Assembly: GCA_947500645.1 (NCBI GenBank)
Contig: CANMSD010000001.1
Span: 124,001 to 188,000, forward strand
DNA length: 64,000 bases
Direction: 5' to 3'
Source of the DNA: an uncultured Erythrobacter sp.
GTDB taxonomy: Bacteria; Pseudomonadota; Alphaproteobacteria; Sphingomonadales; Sphingomonadaceae
Below are positions 55,667 through 64,000 of this stretch, in pieces (within the stretch, counting starts at the first letter, position 1; each line of letters opens with the position of its first letter). The notes under the pieces were generated by a model. It had not been told where the DNA came from. It saw nothing but the letters and a program-made list of their open reading frames with translations, and did not search any database. The position numbers and the translations under genes were made by a program.

Positions 55667-56242
55667 CTAAAGCCCATAGCTGCGAGTTGGAGTGATCACC
55701 GCGTCGAGTGTGATGTCGTGCGGCTCTATGGGAAGGCTCTCGCACAATTGTACATCCCATGCGAGGCCAATGGCCAAGCGGCCCGGATGTTCCGCAAGCC
55801 AGCGATCGTAGTGCCCGCCGCCTTGACCCAAACGGTCGCCATCCTCGGTAAAGCCGATCAGCGGTACGAACAGCACGTCGGGTATGATCTCGGCGGCATC
55901 CTCGCCCGGTTGCAACACGCCGAATGGCGCGACTTCGAGGTCACTCCCCAAAATTGGATCAGTGTGCTGCGCAAATGTCATCGGCGACGTGCGCGAGGCA
56001 AAGCGGGGCAGGGCGATGGTGCGGCTCTGCTCGTGGAAAAAGCGCGCATAGCTCGCCGCAGGAGCTTCGGCGTCCCCTGCATGATAAAGGCCGATGCTCG
56101 CGTTCTCGCTGATCCGCTCGAGCAAGGCGCCGGGTGGGCGAAGAAAAAGCAGCGCTTTTATCGACTCAGGCTGCGCGGCGACATGCTCGCGGCGGGCCAT
56201 GCGAAGCGTTTTGCGCAGGTCGGATTTGGATTGGATGGACAT
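55667..56242 (-). CDS. fau: 5-formyltetrahydrofolate cyclo-ligase
   Basis: The 191-residue enzyme converts 5-formyl-THF to 5,10-methenyl-THF with ATP. Family blocks are KSDLRKTLRMARREH at the N-terminus, FVPLIGFTEDGDRLGQGGGHYDRWL and LAIGLAWDVQL. The gene lies downstream of zapA and 6S RNA in the order conserved across proteobacteria (zapA-ssrS-fau/ygfA). Confidence 0.95.
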   Translation of the reverse strand: MSIQSKSDLRKTLRMARREHVAAQPESIKALLFLRPPGALLERISENASIGLYHAGDAEAPAASYARFFHEQSRTIALPRFASRTSPMTFAQHTDPILGSDLEVAPFGVLQPGEDAAEIIPDVLFVPLIGFTEDGDRLGQGGGHYDRWLAEHPGRLAIGLAWDVQLCESLPIEPHDITLDAVITPTRSYGL

Positions 56243-56444
56243 TAGGCGGAGTAGTTAGGGCTCGTCCCACAGTGCCGCAAGCGGGAGTTTTTGTTTCGTG
56301 CACCTGCATCCGCAGGTGCGATATCCTCGCAGCTTGCGGACAAGTCCGCGCTGCTGCGGACGGGCATGCGCCCTTGCGGTCGCTGACGCGACCGAGCTCC
56401 GCGACCGAGCCAAATGGATCGCACCAGATCGACACCGCAGGCGT

Positions 56445-56535
56445 CGCAAGCCCGACCGGGCGCCCGCAGCGACGCGACCTTCAGATCGCATGAGCGAGGA
56501 TAGCCAAGTGAGCGGATGCGAACGCCGGCGCTTAA
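56445..56535 (-). repeat. Dispersed repeat, copy B (downstream of 6S RNA)
   Basis: It matches copy A at 2022-2112 in reverse orientation: GCCGGCGTTCGCATCCGCTC, CTTGGCTATCCTCGCTCA and the following AAGGTCGCGTCGCTGCGG. The interval from here to the fau start (56243-56444) holds no gene but several short GC-rich inverted repeats, including a direct-orientation sub-block at 56351-56382 that also matches copy A. Confidence 0.75.
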
Positions 56536-56549
56536 GGCCAATAATACGT

Positions 56550-56722
56550 GACGGGACCACCATGGGCCGGACCAGGAGAAATCCTCTGACGCGAAAACGT
56601 CAGGTGGGCGCCGTATGCCCGAACCCTACGGCCGTACCGGTGGACTCAGGCAGGGACAGCTCCCATGGATTGCTTATAGCCTCAGGGATGTTCAATCGGC
56701 TCGCGCCGGGCAGCCCCGCCGC
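56550..56722 (-). ncRNA. ssrS: 6S RNA
   Basis: The region between zapA and fau, the conserved 6S RNA location, has no protein frame. It contains long-range complementary segments (CCCATGG at 56662-56668 and CCATGGG at 56560-56566) and a small internal hairpin (CTGACG/CGTCAG near 56585-56602). 6S RNA mimics an open promoter and sequesters the housekeeping RNA polymerase in stationary phase. Ends are approximate: the 5' end is placed just after the zapA stop, where TAGATAGT could serve as -10. Confidence 0.7.
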
Positions 56723-56730
56723 CTCACTAT

Positions 56731-57294
56731 CTAGGGTGCGGGGGCGGTTCCCTCAAGGGCTTCCGCGCAAGCTTCGGCTTGCGATGCAAGCGCTTCGAGC
56801 CGTGCGGCCAGCACATCCTCACCAAACATGTCGTGCTGTTGGTCGCTATCGACTGCCTCGTCGGGCTGCTGCTTGGCCGCGTCAGCAGCGGCTTGTTCGG
56901 CGGCAGCGGTCGCGGTTTCGACCAGTTCCTGCGCTTCTTTCAGCTGGCGTGCGAGCACATCGCGTTCGTGCTGAAGTTCCGCCTGATCATGCTTCAATTG
57001 CTCAATCTCCGCGCGCAACTCACTCTTTTTACCGTCTTTTCCTTTATCCTCATCCGGGCCTTCGGGGGCTGGCGTAGCCGCTGGGGGCGAGCCTTTCTGT
57101 GCCTCATGCACTTCGTCGGCCAGGATCAGCGAGGCGAACAGGAAGTTCTGCACCTCCTGCGGTGCGAGATTGTCGCCCATCTGCGCGAACTTCGCGTCGA
57201 TCATCGCGCCAAGTTTGGCAATATGCGCTTCCTCGCCGTCGGCGCAGGCAACCGCATAGGACTTGCCGCCGATCTGGAGTGTTACGGTACTCAT
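56731..57294 (-). CDS. zapA: Cell division protein ZapA
   Basis: The 187-residue protein has a ZapA domain in its first 75 residues (VTLQIGGKSYAVACADGEEAHIAKLGAMIDAK, in pieces; NFLFASLILADEVHEAQ) and a long coiled-coil extension (about 95-150) with Gln/Glu-rich heptads. ZapA crosslinks FtsZ filaments at midcell. The extension is common in alphaproteobacteria. The ATG overlaps the stop of the small upstream gene (ATGA). Confidence 0.93.
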   Translation of the reverse strand: MSTVTLQIGGKSYAVACADGEEAHIAKLGAMIDAKFAQMGDNLAPQEVQNFLFASLILADEVHEAQKGSPPAATPAPEGPDEDKGKDGKKSELRAEIEQLKHDQAELQHERDVLARQLKEAQELVETATAAAEQAAADAAKQQPDEAVDSDQQHDMFGEDVLAARLEALASQAEACAEALEGTAPAP

Positions 57295-57527
57295 TCTTCC
57301 AGCTCCGCAATCACCGTGTCGAGCTCGGTCAGCGTTTCGGCCACTTCCTCGCGTAATTTCTCATGCGCGTTCACCAGCGCCATGATGCGCGGCGAATTGG
57401 CTCCATCGCCGCTTTCGGCGCTGTCATTGGAAGGGGCAGCCGGTGGATTGGCTGCGCGTGCTGCGTCAATGCGGGCCAACGCGATTTCAAGCCGCGCCAT
57501 TGCCTCGTCTATTCGGGCTTCGCTCAT
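57291..57527 (-). CDS. Small coiled-coil protein coupled to zapA, unknown
   Basis: This 78-residue protein is mostly helical: an N-terminal helix (ARIDEAMARLEIALARIDAAR), an Ala/Pro/Ser-rich middle and a C-terminal coiled coil (HEKLREEVAETLTELDTVIAEL). Its stop overlaps the zapA start, so translation is coupled. The position and coiled coil suggest a Z-ring role, by inference only. The ATG at 57527 is set by the compact length; the frame stays open upstream. Confidence 0.72.
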   Translation of the reverse strand: MSEARIDEAMARLEIALARIDAARAANPPAAPSNDSAESGDGANSPRIMALVNAHEKLREEVAETLTELDTVIAELEE

Positions 57528-57762
57528 GGGCCGGGGATTTACCAAGAAAGATTTGTCGCTGCAAAGCCTTGGTTGCTCCTGTTGATAAGTGTTGCAACCC
57601 GGACGTGCAGGAGCCGGGACGAACGGATTGTGCGGGGGTAGTCGGGGGCACCCGCTTGACCTCCCAATGCGCCTCGGCAAAGGCTGCTGCGCGCGCCGAA
57701 TCGCTGTATAAAGCAGAGGGCGACGCGCCACATTTTCGCTGGCAGCAGGAGCCCACCCGAGC

Positions 57763-59754
57763 ATGACGACCGATCCCGCCCGCTTGCAGCAAATGGCAAA
57801 CGCCATTCGCGCGCTATCAATGGATGCCGTTCAAGCTGCAAATTCGGGCCATCCCGGCATGCCGATGGGCATGGCCGATGTCGCCAGCGTGCTCTATTCC
57901 AGCCACGTCAAGTTCGATCCCGCGCGCCCCGATTGGGCCGACCACGACCGCTTCGTTTTGTCAGCCGGTCATGGCTCGATGCTGATCTATTCGTTGCTGC
58001 ATCTTACCGGATATGCGGCGCCGACGATGGATGACATTCGCGGCTTCCGTCAACTCGGTTCCCCGTGCGCAGGTCATCCGGAAAACTTCCTGCTGGAAGG
58101 CGTCGAATGCACTACGGGCCCGCTGGGTCAGGGGCTGGCAATGGCGGTCGGTATGGCGATGGCAGAGCGGCATTTGAACGCCGTGTTCGGAGACGATCTG
58201 GTCGATCACCGCACTTGGGTGATTGCTGGCGATGGCTGCCTGATGGAAGGGATCAACCACGAGGCAATCGGCCTCGCCGGTCATAACAAGCTCGGCAAGC
58301 TGATCGTGCTGTGGGACGACAACAATATCACCATCGATGGATCGGCGGACCTTTCGACCAGTGAGGACGTGAAGGCGCGCTATGCTGCGACCGGATGGCA
58401 TGTCGTCAGCTGCGATGGCCATGATTTCGACGATATCGAGCGGGCGATTTCCGAGGCCGAGGCTGATGGCCGCCCGTCTCTGGTCGCGTGCAAGACTGTG
58501 ATCGGGAAAGGCGCACCGACCAAACAGGGTACGTCTGCCACGCATGGTGCGCCGCTGGGTGCGGACGAGATTGCGGGCGCTCGCGAAGCGCTGGGCTGGG
58601 AGCACGAGCCGTTCGTGGTTCCCGATGATATTCTTGCAGACTGGCGCGCCACCGCCGATGCGGGCCGCGAAGCGCATGGCGCGTGGCAATCGCGCCTGGA
58701 TGCGTCGGAGCACAAGGCGGAATTCAAGCGACGCATGGCTGGCGAACTGCCGCATGGTGACGCGTCAAAGGACTACATCTCCAGCTTGATCGCCGAGCCG
58801 GTCAATGTCGCGACCCGCAAGGCCAGCGAAATGGCGCTCGCGCAAATCAACCCGCGCTTGCCCGATACGATTGGCGGCAGCGCCGATCTGACCGGATCGA
58901 ACAACACCAAGGCTGGCGGTATCGAGGCGTTCACCGCCGACGATTATTCGGGCCGTTACGTATATTACGGCATTCGCGAGTTCGGCATGGCAGCGGCCAT
59001 GAACGGCATGGCTCTTCATGGCGGAGTGATCCCTTACGGTGGTACCTTCCTGGTCTTCACCGATTATGCGCGCGGCGCGATCCGGCTGTCTGCGCTGCAG
59101 CAGGCCCGCGTGATCTATGTGATGACGCATGACAGCATTGGTCTGGGCGAAGATGGCCCCACGCACCAGCCGGTCGAGCATCTTGCGTCGCTGCGCGCGA
59201 TGCCAAATGTTCTGGTGATGCGGCCCTGCGATGCGGTGGAAACGGCGGAATGCTGGGAAGCCGCACTCAAACAGGCCGATCGACCGACGATCCTGTCGCT
59301 CACTCGTCAGGGCCTACCGCAACAGCGCCTGACAGACGCGGGGGAGAACCTGTCAGCGCGCGGTGGATACCGCACCAAGGCTGCGGGCGCGGCGCGCAAG
59401 GTCGTGCTCTTCGCCACAGGTTCGGAAGTCCATCTCGCGGCAGAATGCGCCGAGCAATTGGAGGCGCAGGGCATTGGCGCAGACGTCGTTTCGATGGTCT
59501 GCACCGAATTGTTCGACGAGCAGGACGATGCCTACCGTGCGGACATCATGGCCGAAGGTGAAGATCTGCTGCGCGTCTCGATAGAGGCCGGCGTAACCCT
59601 GGGTTGGCAGAAATACACCGGCACGGGGGCAAAGGCGCTCAACATTGGCATCGACACATTCGGGGCGTCCGCTCCGGCAAAGGACCTGTTCGCGCATTAC
59701 GGCTTCACCGCCGACGCGATCCTTCCAAAAATATTGAATAAATTGAACGGCTAA
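57763..59754 (+). CDS. tkt: Transketolase
   Basis: The 663-residue thiamine-diphosphate enzyme shuttles two-carbon units in the pentose phosphate pathway. Visible are the family start ([25 protein letters not shown], in parts), the ThDP site GDGCLMEG ... DDNNITIDG, and [22 protein letters not shown] in the pyrimidine domain. gap follows 16 bp later, giving the tkt-gap-pgk order usual in alphaproteobacteria. Confidence 0.97.
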   Translation: MTTDPARLQQMANAIRALSMDAVQAANSGHPGMPMGMADVASVLYSSHVKFDPARPDWADHDRFVLSAGHGSMLIYSLLHLTGYAAPTMDDIRGFRQLGSPCAGHPENFLLEGVECTTGPLGQGLAMAVGMAMAERHLNAVFGDDLVDHRTWVIAGDGCLMEGINHEAIGLAGHNKLGKLIVLWDDNNITIDGSADLSTSEDVKARYAATGWHVVSCDGHDFDDIERAISEAEADGRPSLVACKTVIGKGAPTKQGTSATHGAPLGADEIAGAREALGWEHEPFVVPDDILADWRATADAGREAHGAWQSRLDASEHKAEFKRRMAGELPHGDASKDYISSLIAEPVNVATRKASEMALAQINPRLPDTIGGSADLTGSNNTKAGGIEAFTADDYSGRYVYYGIREFGMAAAMNGMALHGGVIPYGGTFLVFTDYARGAIRLSALQQARVIYVMTHDSIGLGEDGPTHQPVEHLASLRAMPNVLVMRPCDAVETAECWEAALKQADRPTILSLTRQGLPQQRLTDAGENLSARGGYRTKAAGAARKVVLFATGSEVHLAAECAEQLEAQGIGADVVSMVCTELFDEQDDAYRADIMAEGEDLLRVSIEAGVTLGWQKYTGTGAKALNIGIDTFGASAPAKDLFAHYGFTADAILPKILNKLNG

Positions 59755-59770
59755 GCAGGAGTTTCTCATC

Positions 59771-60781
59771 ATGGCGACCAAGGTTGCAATCAATGGTTTT
59801 GGCCGTATCGGACGGCTTGTGGCGCGCGCTATTCTTGAGCGGAGCGACCACGATCTCGAGCTCGTTTCGATCAACGATCTGGCGGATACGAAATCGAACG
59901 CGCTGCTGTTCCAATACGATTCCACCCATGGCCGCTTCCCCGGCACCGTCGAAGTTTCGGATGGCGCGATTGTCGTGAATGGCAAGTCGATCGCTGTCAC
60001 CAGCGAACGCGATCCGGGCAATCTTCCGCACGGCGAACAGGGCGTGGACATCGTCCTCGAATGCACCGGCTTCTTCCAGAGCCACGAAGCTGCCGAGCCG
60101 CATCTGAAGGCGGGCGCAAAGCGCGTGCTGATTTCGGCCCCGGCCAAGAATGTCTCGGCCACGGTAGTCTACGGCGTGAACCACGATGTGTTGACCGCCG
60201 ACGATGTGATTGTCTCCAACGCGAGCTGCACAACCAACTGCCTCTCGCCGATTGCCAAGGTGCTGAACGATACGGTCGGCATCACGCGCGGCTTCATGAC
60301 CACGATCCACAGCTACACCAATGATCAGCGTATGCTCGACCAGATGCATGGCGACATGCGCCGTGCTCGCGGTGGCGCACAGAACATGATTCCGACCACG
60401 ACCGGCGCTGCACGTGCGGTCGGCCTTGTGCTGCCGGAGCTGGCGGGCAAGCTCGATGGCTCTTCGGTCCGCGTCCCAACGCCGAATGTTTCGCTGGTCG
60501 ACCTTACGTTCACGCCGGGCCGCGACACTTCGGCCGAGGAACTGAACGCAGCGCTAAAGGCGGCATCGGAAAGCGGGCCTATGGCGGATGTGCTCGATTA
60601 CACCGACCAACCGCTGGTGAGCAGCGATTTCAACCACCACCCGGCGAGTTCCACCGTCGACAGCCTCGAAACCAGCGTGATGGAGGGCAAGCTCGCCCGC
60701 GTCGTCAGCTGGTATGACAACGAATGGGGCTTCTCCAACCGCATGATCGACACCGCCGGTGTGATGGCGAAATTCCTCTGA
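59771..60781 (+). CDS. gap: Glyceraldehyde-3-phosphate dehydrogenase
   Basis: The 336-residue NAD-dependent enzyme has the N-terminal Rossmann motif [10 protein letters not shown] and the catalytic Cys153 in SNASCTTNC. It oxidises glyceraldehyde-3-phosphate to 1,3-bisphosphoglycerate. The NAD-specificity residue region ([11 protein letters not shown]) fits a dual or NAD type. A REP-like inverted repeat separates it from pgk. Confidence 0.97.
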   Translation: MATKVAINGFGRIGRLVARAILERSDHDLELVSINDLADTKSNALLFQYDSTHGRFPGTVEVSDGAIVVNGKSIAVTSERDPGNLPHGEQGVDIVLECTGFFQSHEAAEPHLKAGAKRVLISAPAKNVSATVVYGVNHDVLTADDVIVSNASCTTNCLSPIAKVLNDTVGITRGFMTTIHSYTNDQRMLDQMHGDMRRARGGAQNMIPTTTGAARAVGLVLPELAGKLDGSSVRVPTPNVSLVDLTFTPGRDTSAEELNAALKAASESGPMADVLDYTDQPLVSSDFNHHPASSTVDSLETSVMEGKLARVVSWYDNEWGFSNRMIDTAGVMAKFL

Positions 60782-60792
60782 TCACCATAAAG

Positions 60793-60858
60793 CCGTTCGT
60801 GCTGAGCCTGTTGAAGCACGTTTGCGCCAACGCCCTTCGACAGGCTCAGGGCGAACGG
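60793..60858. repeat. REP-like inverted repeat between gap and pgk
   Basis: Arms CCGTTCGTGCTGAGCCTGTT and CAGGCTCAGGGCGAACGG pair over about 28 bp with a 10-nt loop; some central pairs are mismatched. The sequence type (CCGTTCG..CTGAGC..GTCGAAG) is one I associate with dispersed REP repeats of sphingomonads. It ends 13 bp before the pgk start. Confidence 0.85.
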
Positions 60859-60871
60859 TTAGGTATCTGAA

Positions 60872-62074
60872 ATGAGCAACTTCAAAACCCTCGATGATCT
60901 GCCCGCCGACCTGACCGGCAAGGTCGCGCTCGTTCGCGTTGACCTCAACCTGCCGATGCAGGGCGGGTCGGCAAGCGATCTGACGCGGGTTGAGGCGGTC
61001 AAACCGACCATTCTCGAACTATCCAACAAGGGCGCGAAAGTGCTGTTGCTCGCGCATTTCGGGCGTCCGGGTGGCAAGCGCCATTCGGCCCTTTCAACCA
61101 GCATGGTGGTCGGCGATGTCGAGAATGTGCTGGATAAGGAGCTGATGTTCATTCCAGAGGTCGCTGGCCCGGTGGTAGAGCAGAGCATTGGTATCCTGCG
61201 TCCTGGCGATATCGGCCTGCTCGACAATGTCCGATTCTGGCCTGGAGAGGAGGCCAACGACCCGAACTTCGCTCAGGCAATTGCGGCCCATGGCGACTTC
61301 TACGTCAACGACGCGTTCAGCGCCGCGCACCGCGCCCATGCCACCACCGAGGGCCTTGCGCATCACCTGCCAGCCTATGCGGGGCGGGCGATGGAGCGGG
61401 AATTGACCGCGCTTGATAGCGCGCTTGGCAATCCCGAAACCCCGGTTGCGGCGGTTGTCGGCGGGGCGAAGGTCTCGACCAAGCTGGACGTGCTGCAAAA
61501 TCTCGTCGGCAAGGTCCAGCATCTCATCATCGGCGGCGGAATGGCGAACACTTTCCTCGCGGCGCGCGGCGTCAATGTCGGCAAGTCGCTGTGCGAGCAT
61601 GAGCTGACAGACACCGCATCCAAGATCATGGACGAGGCGGACCATTCCGGCTGCACGGTGCACTTGCCCTATGACGTCGTGGTGGCGAAGGAATTTGCCG
61701 CCAATCCGGCGAGCCTTCGCACCTGCAATGTCCACGAAGTCGCTGAGGACGAGATGATCCTCGATATCGGTCCGACTGCGACCGAAGCGCTGGCCGATGT
61801 ACTCAAGACCTGCCGCACTCTGGTGTGGAATGGCCCGCTCGGAGCATTCGAAACCGAGCCGTTCGATACCGCGACTATGGCGCTGGCCCGGCATGTCGCC
61901 GCGCTGACGCAGGAAGGCTCGCTGATCTCGGTCGCGGGCGGGGGCGATACGGTCGCCGCGCTGGCGCAAGCCGGCGTGACAGATGACGTGACCTACATTT
62001 CCACTGCTGGCGGCGCTTTCCTGGAGTGGATGGAAGGCAAGCAGCTGCCGGGCGTGGCCGCTTTGAGCGCCTGA
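60872..62074 (+). CDS. pgk: Phosphoglycerate kinase
   Basis: The 400-residue kinase makes ATP and 3-phosphoglycerate from 1,3-bisphosphoglycerate. Family blocks include VALVRVDLNLPMQGG, LLAHFGRPGGKRH, ENVLDKELMF, GGAKVSTKLDVLQNL, and the C-terminal SVAGGGDTVAALAQAG. The ATG is close after the REP element, leaving a weak ribosome site (TAGGTA). No fba follows, unlike many alphaproteobacteria; a DUF4440-like gene begins 1 bp after the stop. Confidence 0.97.
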   Translation: MSNFKTLDDLPADLTGKVALVRVDLNLPMQGGSASDLTRVEAVKPTILELSNKGAKVLLLAHFGRPGGKRHSALSTSMVVGDVENVLDKELMFIPEVAGPVVEQSIGILRPGDIGLLDNVRFWPGEEANDPNFAQAIAAHGDFYVNDAFSAAHRAHATTEGLAHHLPAYAGRAMERELTALDSALGNPETPVAAVVGGAKVSTKLDVLQNLVGKVQHLIIGGGMANTFLAARGVNVGKSLCEHELTDTASKIMDEADHSGCTVHLPYDVVVAKEFAANPASLRTCNVHEVAEDEMILDIGPTATEALADVLKTCRTLVWNGPLGAFETEPFDTATMALARHVAALTQEGSLISVAGGGDTVAALAQAGVTDDVTYISTAGGAFLEWMEGKQLPGVAALSA

Positions 62075-62075
62075 T

Positions 62076-62504
62076 ATGGCTGATATTGCTGCGACCATCG
62101 AAACGCTGGAGCACCGCTTTATGCGGGCATGGATGCGGCGCGACAACAATGATCTGCGCAAATTGCTGAAGCGCGACTTCATGATGATTGTCGGTGCGGA
62201 TCGCTCGCAATTGCTCGATCGCCCGAGCTTTCTCGAAGCGGCTGAGGGGCGGCTTGGCTGTTCGGCCTATCGCTTTCGCGAAGTCATCATTCGCAAGCAT
62301 AGCAAATGCGCGTGGTTTGCCGCTGGCGTCGATCTCGAAATGCGGATCGGCGCGCGCGACTGGTCGGGCAAGTTCTGGCTGACCGATCTGTGGACAAAGG
62401 GCTCCGTCAATCGTTCGTGGAAGCTGACCGAACGCAGTCTTTCGCGGACCGATCCGGAAGAGACATTGCCTGCCGCGATCCAGAACCTGCAATTGTGGAA
62501 TTGA
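62076..62504 (+). CDS. DUF4440/SnoaL-like protein
   Basis: A 142-residue protein of the NTF2-like fold: EHRFMRAWMRRDNNDLRKLLKRDFMMIVGADRSQ, in separated strands, and a C-terminal WKLTERSL strand. NTF2-like domains bind small ligands or act as isomerases; function unknown. It starts 1 bp after the pgk stop and its own stop overlaps the next start, so it rides on the glycolytic transcript. Confidence 0.75.
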   Translation: MADIAATIETLEHRFMRAWMRRDNNDLRKLLKRDFMMIVGADRSQLLDRPSFLEAAEGRLGCSAYRFREVIIRKHSKCAWFAAGVDLEMRIGARDWSGKFWLTDLWTKGSVNRSWKLTERSLSRTDPEETLPAAIQNLQLWN

Positions 62505-63580
62505 TGCGCGCGCTTGTCGCATGGGCGGCCTTGCTGATCGTTGCGCCGCTCGCCGCGCAGGAGCCGGATTACGAAGCCTTTGGCGAGTTCCTCGAGGAAT
62601 TTCGCAAGGAAACCGGCACGCCCGCCATGAGCGCGTTGATCGTGAAGGACGGCGAAATCGCGTGGGAAGCGTATCTTGGCACGTCCGACGACGAGCGCGA
62701 TTTCCCCACCACTGCCGAGACGACCTATTACATCGCTTCGGTAACGAAGCCGATCGCAGCGACCGCCATCCTCGCAGAAGCGCTTGCAGGTGATGTCGAG
62801 CTCACCACACCGATGACTGCCGATGCCGATTGGGAGGAGTTCTGCGCCTATTTCGCGACGACGCAAGTTCCGTTCATGAGCGGCGGTGAAGACATGTTTG
62901 GCAACGCAATTGCGCCGGTGGATTGCGCGAAGCCGACAACGCTGGCCGAAATGCTCGATATGCGCGCCAATGGTGATGCGTTTGTCTACAATCCCATCGC
63001 CTTTGCCCGGATTGACCGGGTGATCAGAGGAGCCGGTGGGCGCGATCTGAGAGCGATCGTGCGGGACCGTGTTCTCAAACCTACGGGTATGCAGGATGCC
63101 GCGCTTGGATGGCGCGACCCGGATGCTGGCAACGCGCTGCGCTTTCTGGCGATGCCGTATCACACAGCTGAAGATGGCCGGATCGTCAAACAGGCATTGT
63201 CCGACGATGATTTTCGTGCGGCCGCTGGAATGATGGCCAATCCGCGCGCGCTCGCCGCGTTCGACATCGCATACGATGCAGGCGCGATCGTTCCCGGCAC
63301 CTTGCGCCACAACCTCACCCATGATGTCGAGTTAGGGCCATTGGGCGATTACCGCATGGGCTGGTGGCTCGAAGAGTGGAATGGCAAGCGACTGATGTGG
63401 CATTCGGGCAAAGACGATCAGAAGTATTCTGCGATCTATCTCAAGATACCCGAGGACAGATTGACCCTGATCGTGCTCGCGAACACCGAGGCGATCTGGA
63501 ACGAGGGAGGATCGATGGTGCAAGCCAAGGTTTCGCAGAGCCCGGTTGCACGACAATTCCTGGAGAACTTCGCCCAATGA
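62504..63580 (+). CDS. Serine hydrolase of the beta-lactamase/class C family
   Basis: The 358-residue protein has a signal peptide (MRALVAWAALLIVAPLAAQ) and the SxxK motif SVTK (Ser79, Lys82) of the DD-peptidase/beta-lactamase superfamily; VYNPIAFAR may be the Y-x-N element and HSGKDD the third motif. Members include esterases and D-aminopeptidases, and beta-lactam resistance should not be assumed. It overlaps the DUF4440-like stop (TGATG) and the thioesterase start (ATGA). Confidence 0.83.
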   Translation: MRALVAWAALLIVAPLAAQEPDYEAFGEFLEEFRKETGTPAMSALIVKDGEIAWEAYLGTSDDERDFPTTAETTYYIASVTKPIAATAILAEALAGDVELTTPMTADADWEEFCAYFATTQVPFMSGGEDMFGNAIAPVDCAKPTTLAEMLDMRANGDAFVYNPIAFARIDRVIRGAGGRDLRAIVRDRVLKPTGMQDAALGWRDPDAGNALRFLAMPYHTAEDGRIVKQALSDDDFRAAAGMMANPRALAAFDIAYDAGAIVPGTLRHNLTHDVELGPLGDYRMGWWLEEWNGKRLMWHSGKDDQKYSAIYLKIPEDRLTLIVLANTEAIWNEGGSMVQAKVSQSPVARQFLENFAQ

Positions 63581-64000
63581 GTGAAACCGAATATGGCTAT
63601 GGCAGCGCGGTCCGTTGTGAAGAGGGCGAGTTTGCAGGATGGTATCACTGGAACCACGACCCGTTCGAAACTCGCTCCGGTCCATTCTTTATGTTGCGCC
63701 AAGATGATGGCACCTATCTGAGCGCCTTTCGCGCCGAAGCACGTCACATGAATGGCGCGGGTTTCATGCACGGCGGATGCCTGCTGACTTTTGCCGATTT
63801 CGCGCTGTTTGGCATCGCCACGGATGAGCTGAACGGCGATAACGCAGTCACGATGAATTTGTCCGGCGATTTCCTCGGCGCGGTGGAAGAGGGCGCTTTG
63901 GTCGAAGCGCGCGGCGAGGTGACGCGCGGCGGCGGGAAGACCATCTTCGTTCGCGGCCTGATCACAGGCGATGGCAAGCCCGCGCTCAGTTTTACCGGGA
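63577..64000 (+). CDS. PaaI-type hotdog thioesterase (3' end outside window)
   Basis: About 141 residues are visible. The hotdog signature is NGAGFMHGGCLLTFADFALFG (two parts), followed by AVTMNLSGDFLGAVEEG and VEARGEVTRGGGKTIFVRG. PaaI-like enzymes hydrolyse acyl-CoA thioesters. The start overlaps the serine hydrolase stop. The frame is open to the window edge, and most of the fold is already present. Confidence 0.88.
   Translation, partial: MSETEYGYGSAVRCEEGEFAGWYHWNHDPFETRSGPFFMLRQDDGTYLSAFRAEARHMNGAGFMHGGCLLTFADFALFGIATDELNGDNAVTMNLSGDFLGAVEEGALVEARGEVTRGGGKTIFVRGLITGDGKPALSFTG

Noticed and set aside
56298..57077. Long plus-strand frame across copy B, 6S RNA and zapA
   Set aside because: It spans an ncRNA and an antisense gene and is Arg/Pro/Ser-rich without any motif.
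57656..57712. TTGACC and TATAAA as tkt promoter
   Set aside because: The spacing is about 45 bp, far too long for a -35/-10 pair.

Overview
The window reads as chromosomal DNA of an alphaproteobacterium of the order Sphingomonadales, most likely the Erythrobacteraceae. This is inferred from high GC, the AddAB recombination pair, a DivL-type pseudokinase upstream of tsaE, the AmgK-MurU recycling pair, DUF2842, paired Flp pilins, the sdhE/recG/mfd cluster and a dispersed repeat of the type seen in sphingomonads. It is almost entirely core genome. I see no phage, integrase, transposase or CRISPR array. The few unusual signals are dispersed repeats, one broken gene and small lineage-specific secreted or membrane proteins.

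Layout. 0-6 kb: the end of an M48 metalloprotease, two Flp pilin genes (minus), mutT, tRNA-Arg, a dispersed repeat, a zincin-like peptidase, hemerythrin, folE, and a saccharopine-dehydrogenase-like/DCC-thioredoxin pair. 6-9.5 kb: an iron-box-controlled haem-type TonB receptor with a DUF6607 partner. 9.6-12.5 kb: peroxiredoxin, a secreted unknown, and ahcY behind a perfect palindrome. 12.6-24.1 kb: a tightly overlapping run divL-tsaE-amgK-murU-addB-addA-trxA, joining cell-cycle signalling, tRNA modification, cell-wall recycling and double-strand-break repair. 24-33.6 kb: hisN-argJ (minus), a TonB-like secreted protein, secA, a TSUP exporter, tRNA-Asn, nadK, and an EAL phosphodiesterase. 33.6-39.6 kb: mfd-sdhE (minus) divergent from recG.

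39.6-45.6 kb: two unknown membrane proteins, a low-molecular-weight phosphatase, a DUF885 peptidase, an ABC1 kinase, a Pmp3-type peptide, and a DUF3429 gene broken by an in-frame amber codon. 45.6-50.7 kb: tRNA-Pro, thyA, the branched-chain 2-oxoacid dehydrogenase genes E1alpha-E1beta-E2 (no E3 in view), and tRNA-Asp with a clear promoter. 50.7-55.7 kb: a ThuA lipoprotein, a membrane-anchored AraC-type regulator next to an S41-like lipoprotein, an ArsR-SRPBCC pair, and DUF2842. 55.7-57.5 kb: the classical fau-6S RNA-zapA block with a second copy of the dispersed repeat. 57.7-64 kb: tkt-gap-pgk, then a DUF4440-like protein, a serine hydrolase and a thioesterase cut by the window end.

The most unusual observations are: (i) a REP-like element, also present between gap and pgk, that appears embedded in frame in the linker of the E2 acyltransferase gene; (ii) two long near-perfect hairpins whose G-rich arms also fit a quadruplex pattern; (iii) a dispersed repeat found just downstream of two stable RNA genes; (iv) the nonsense codon in the DUF3429 gene. 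I did not find a convincing new multi-gene system.
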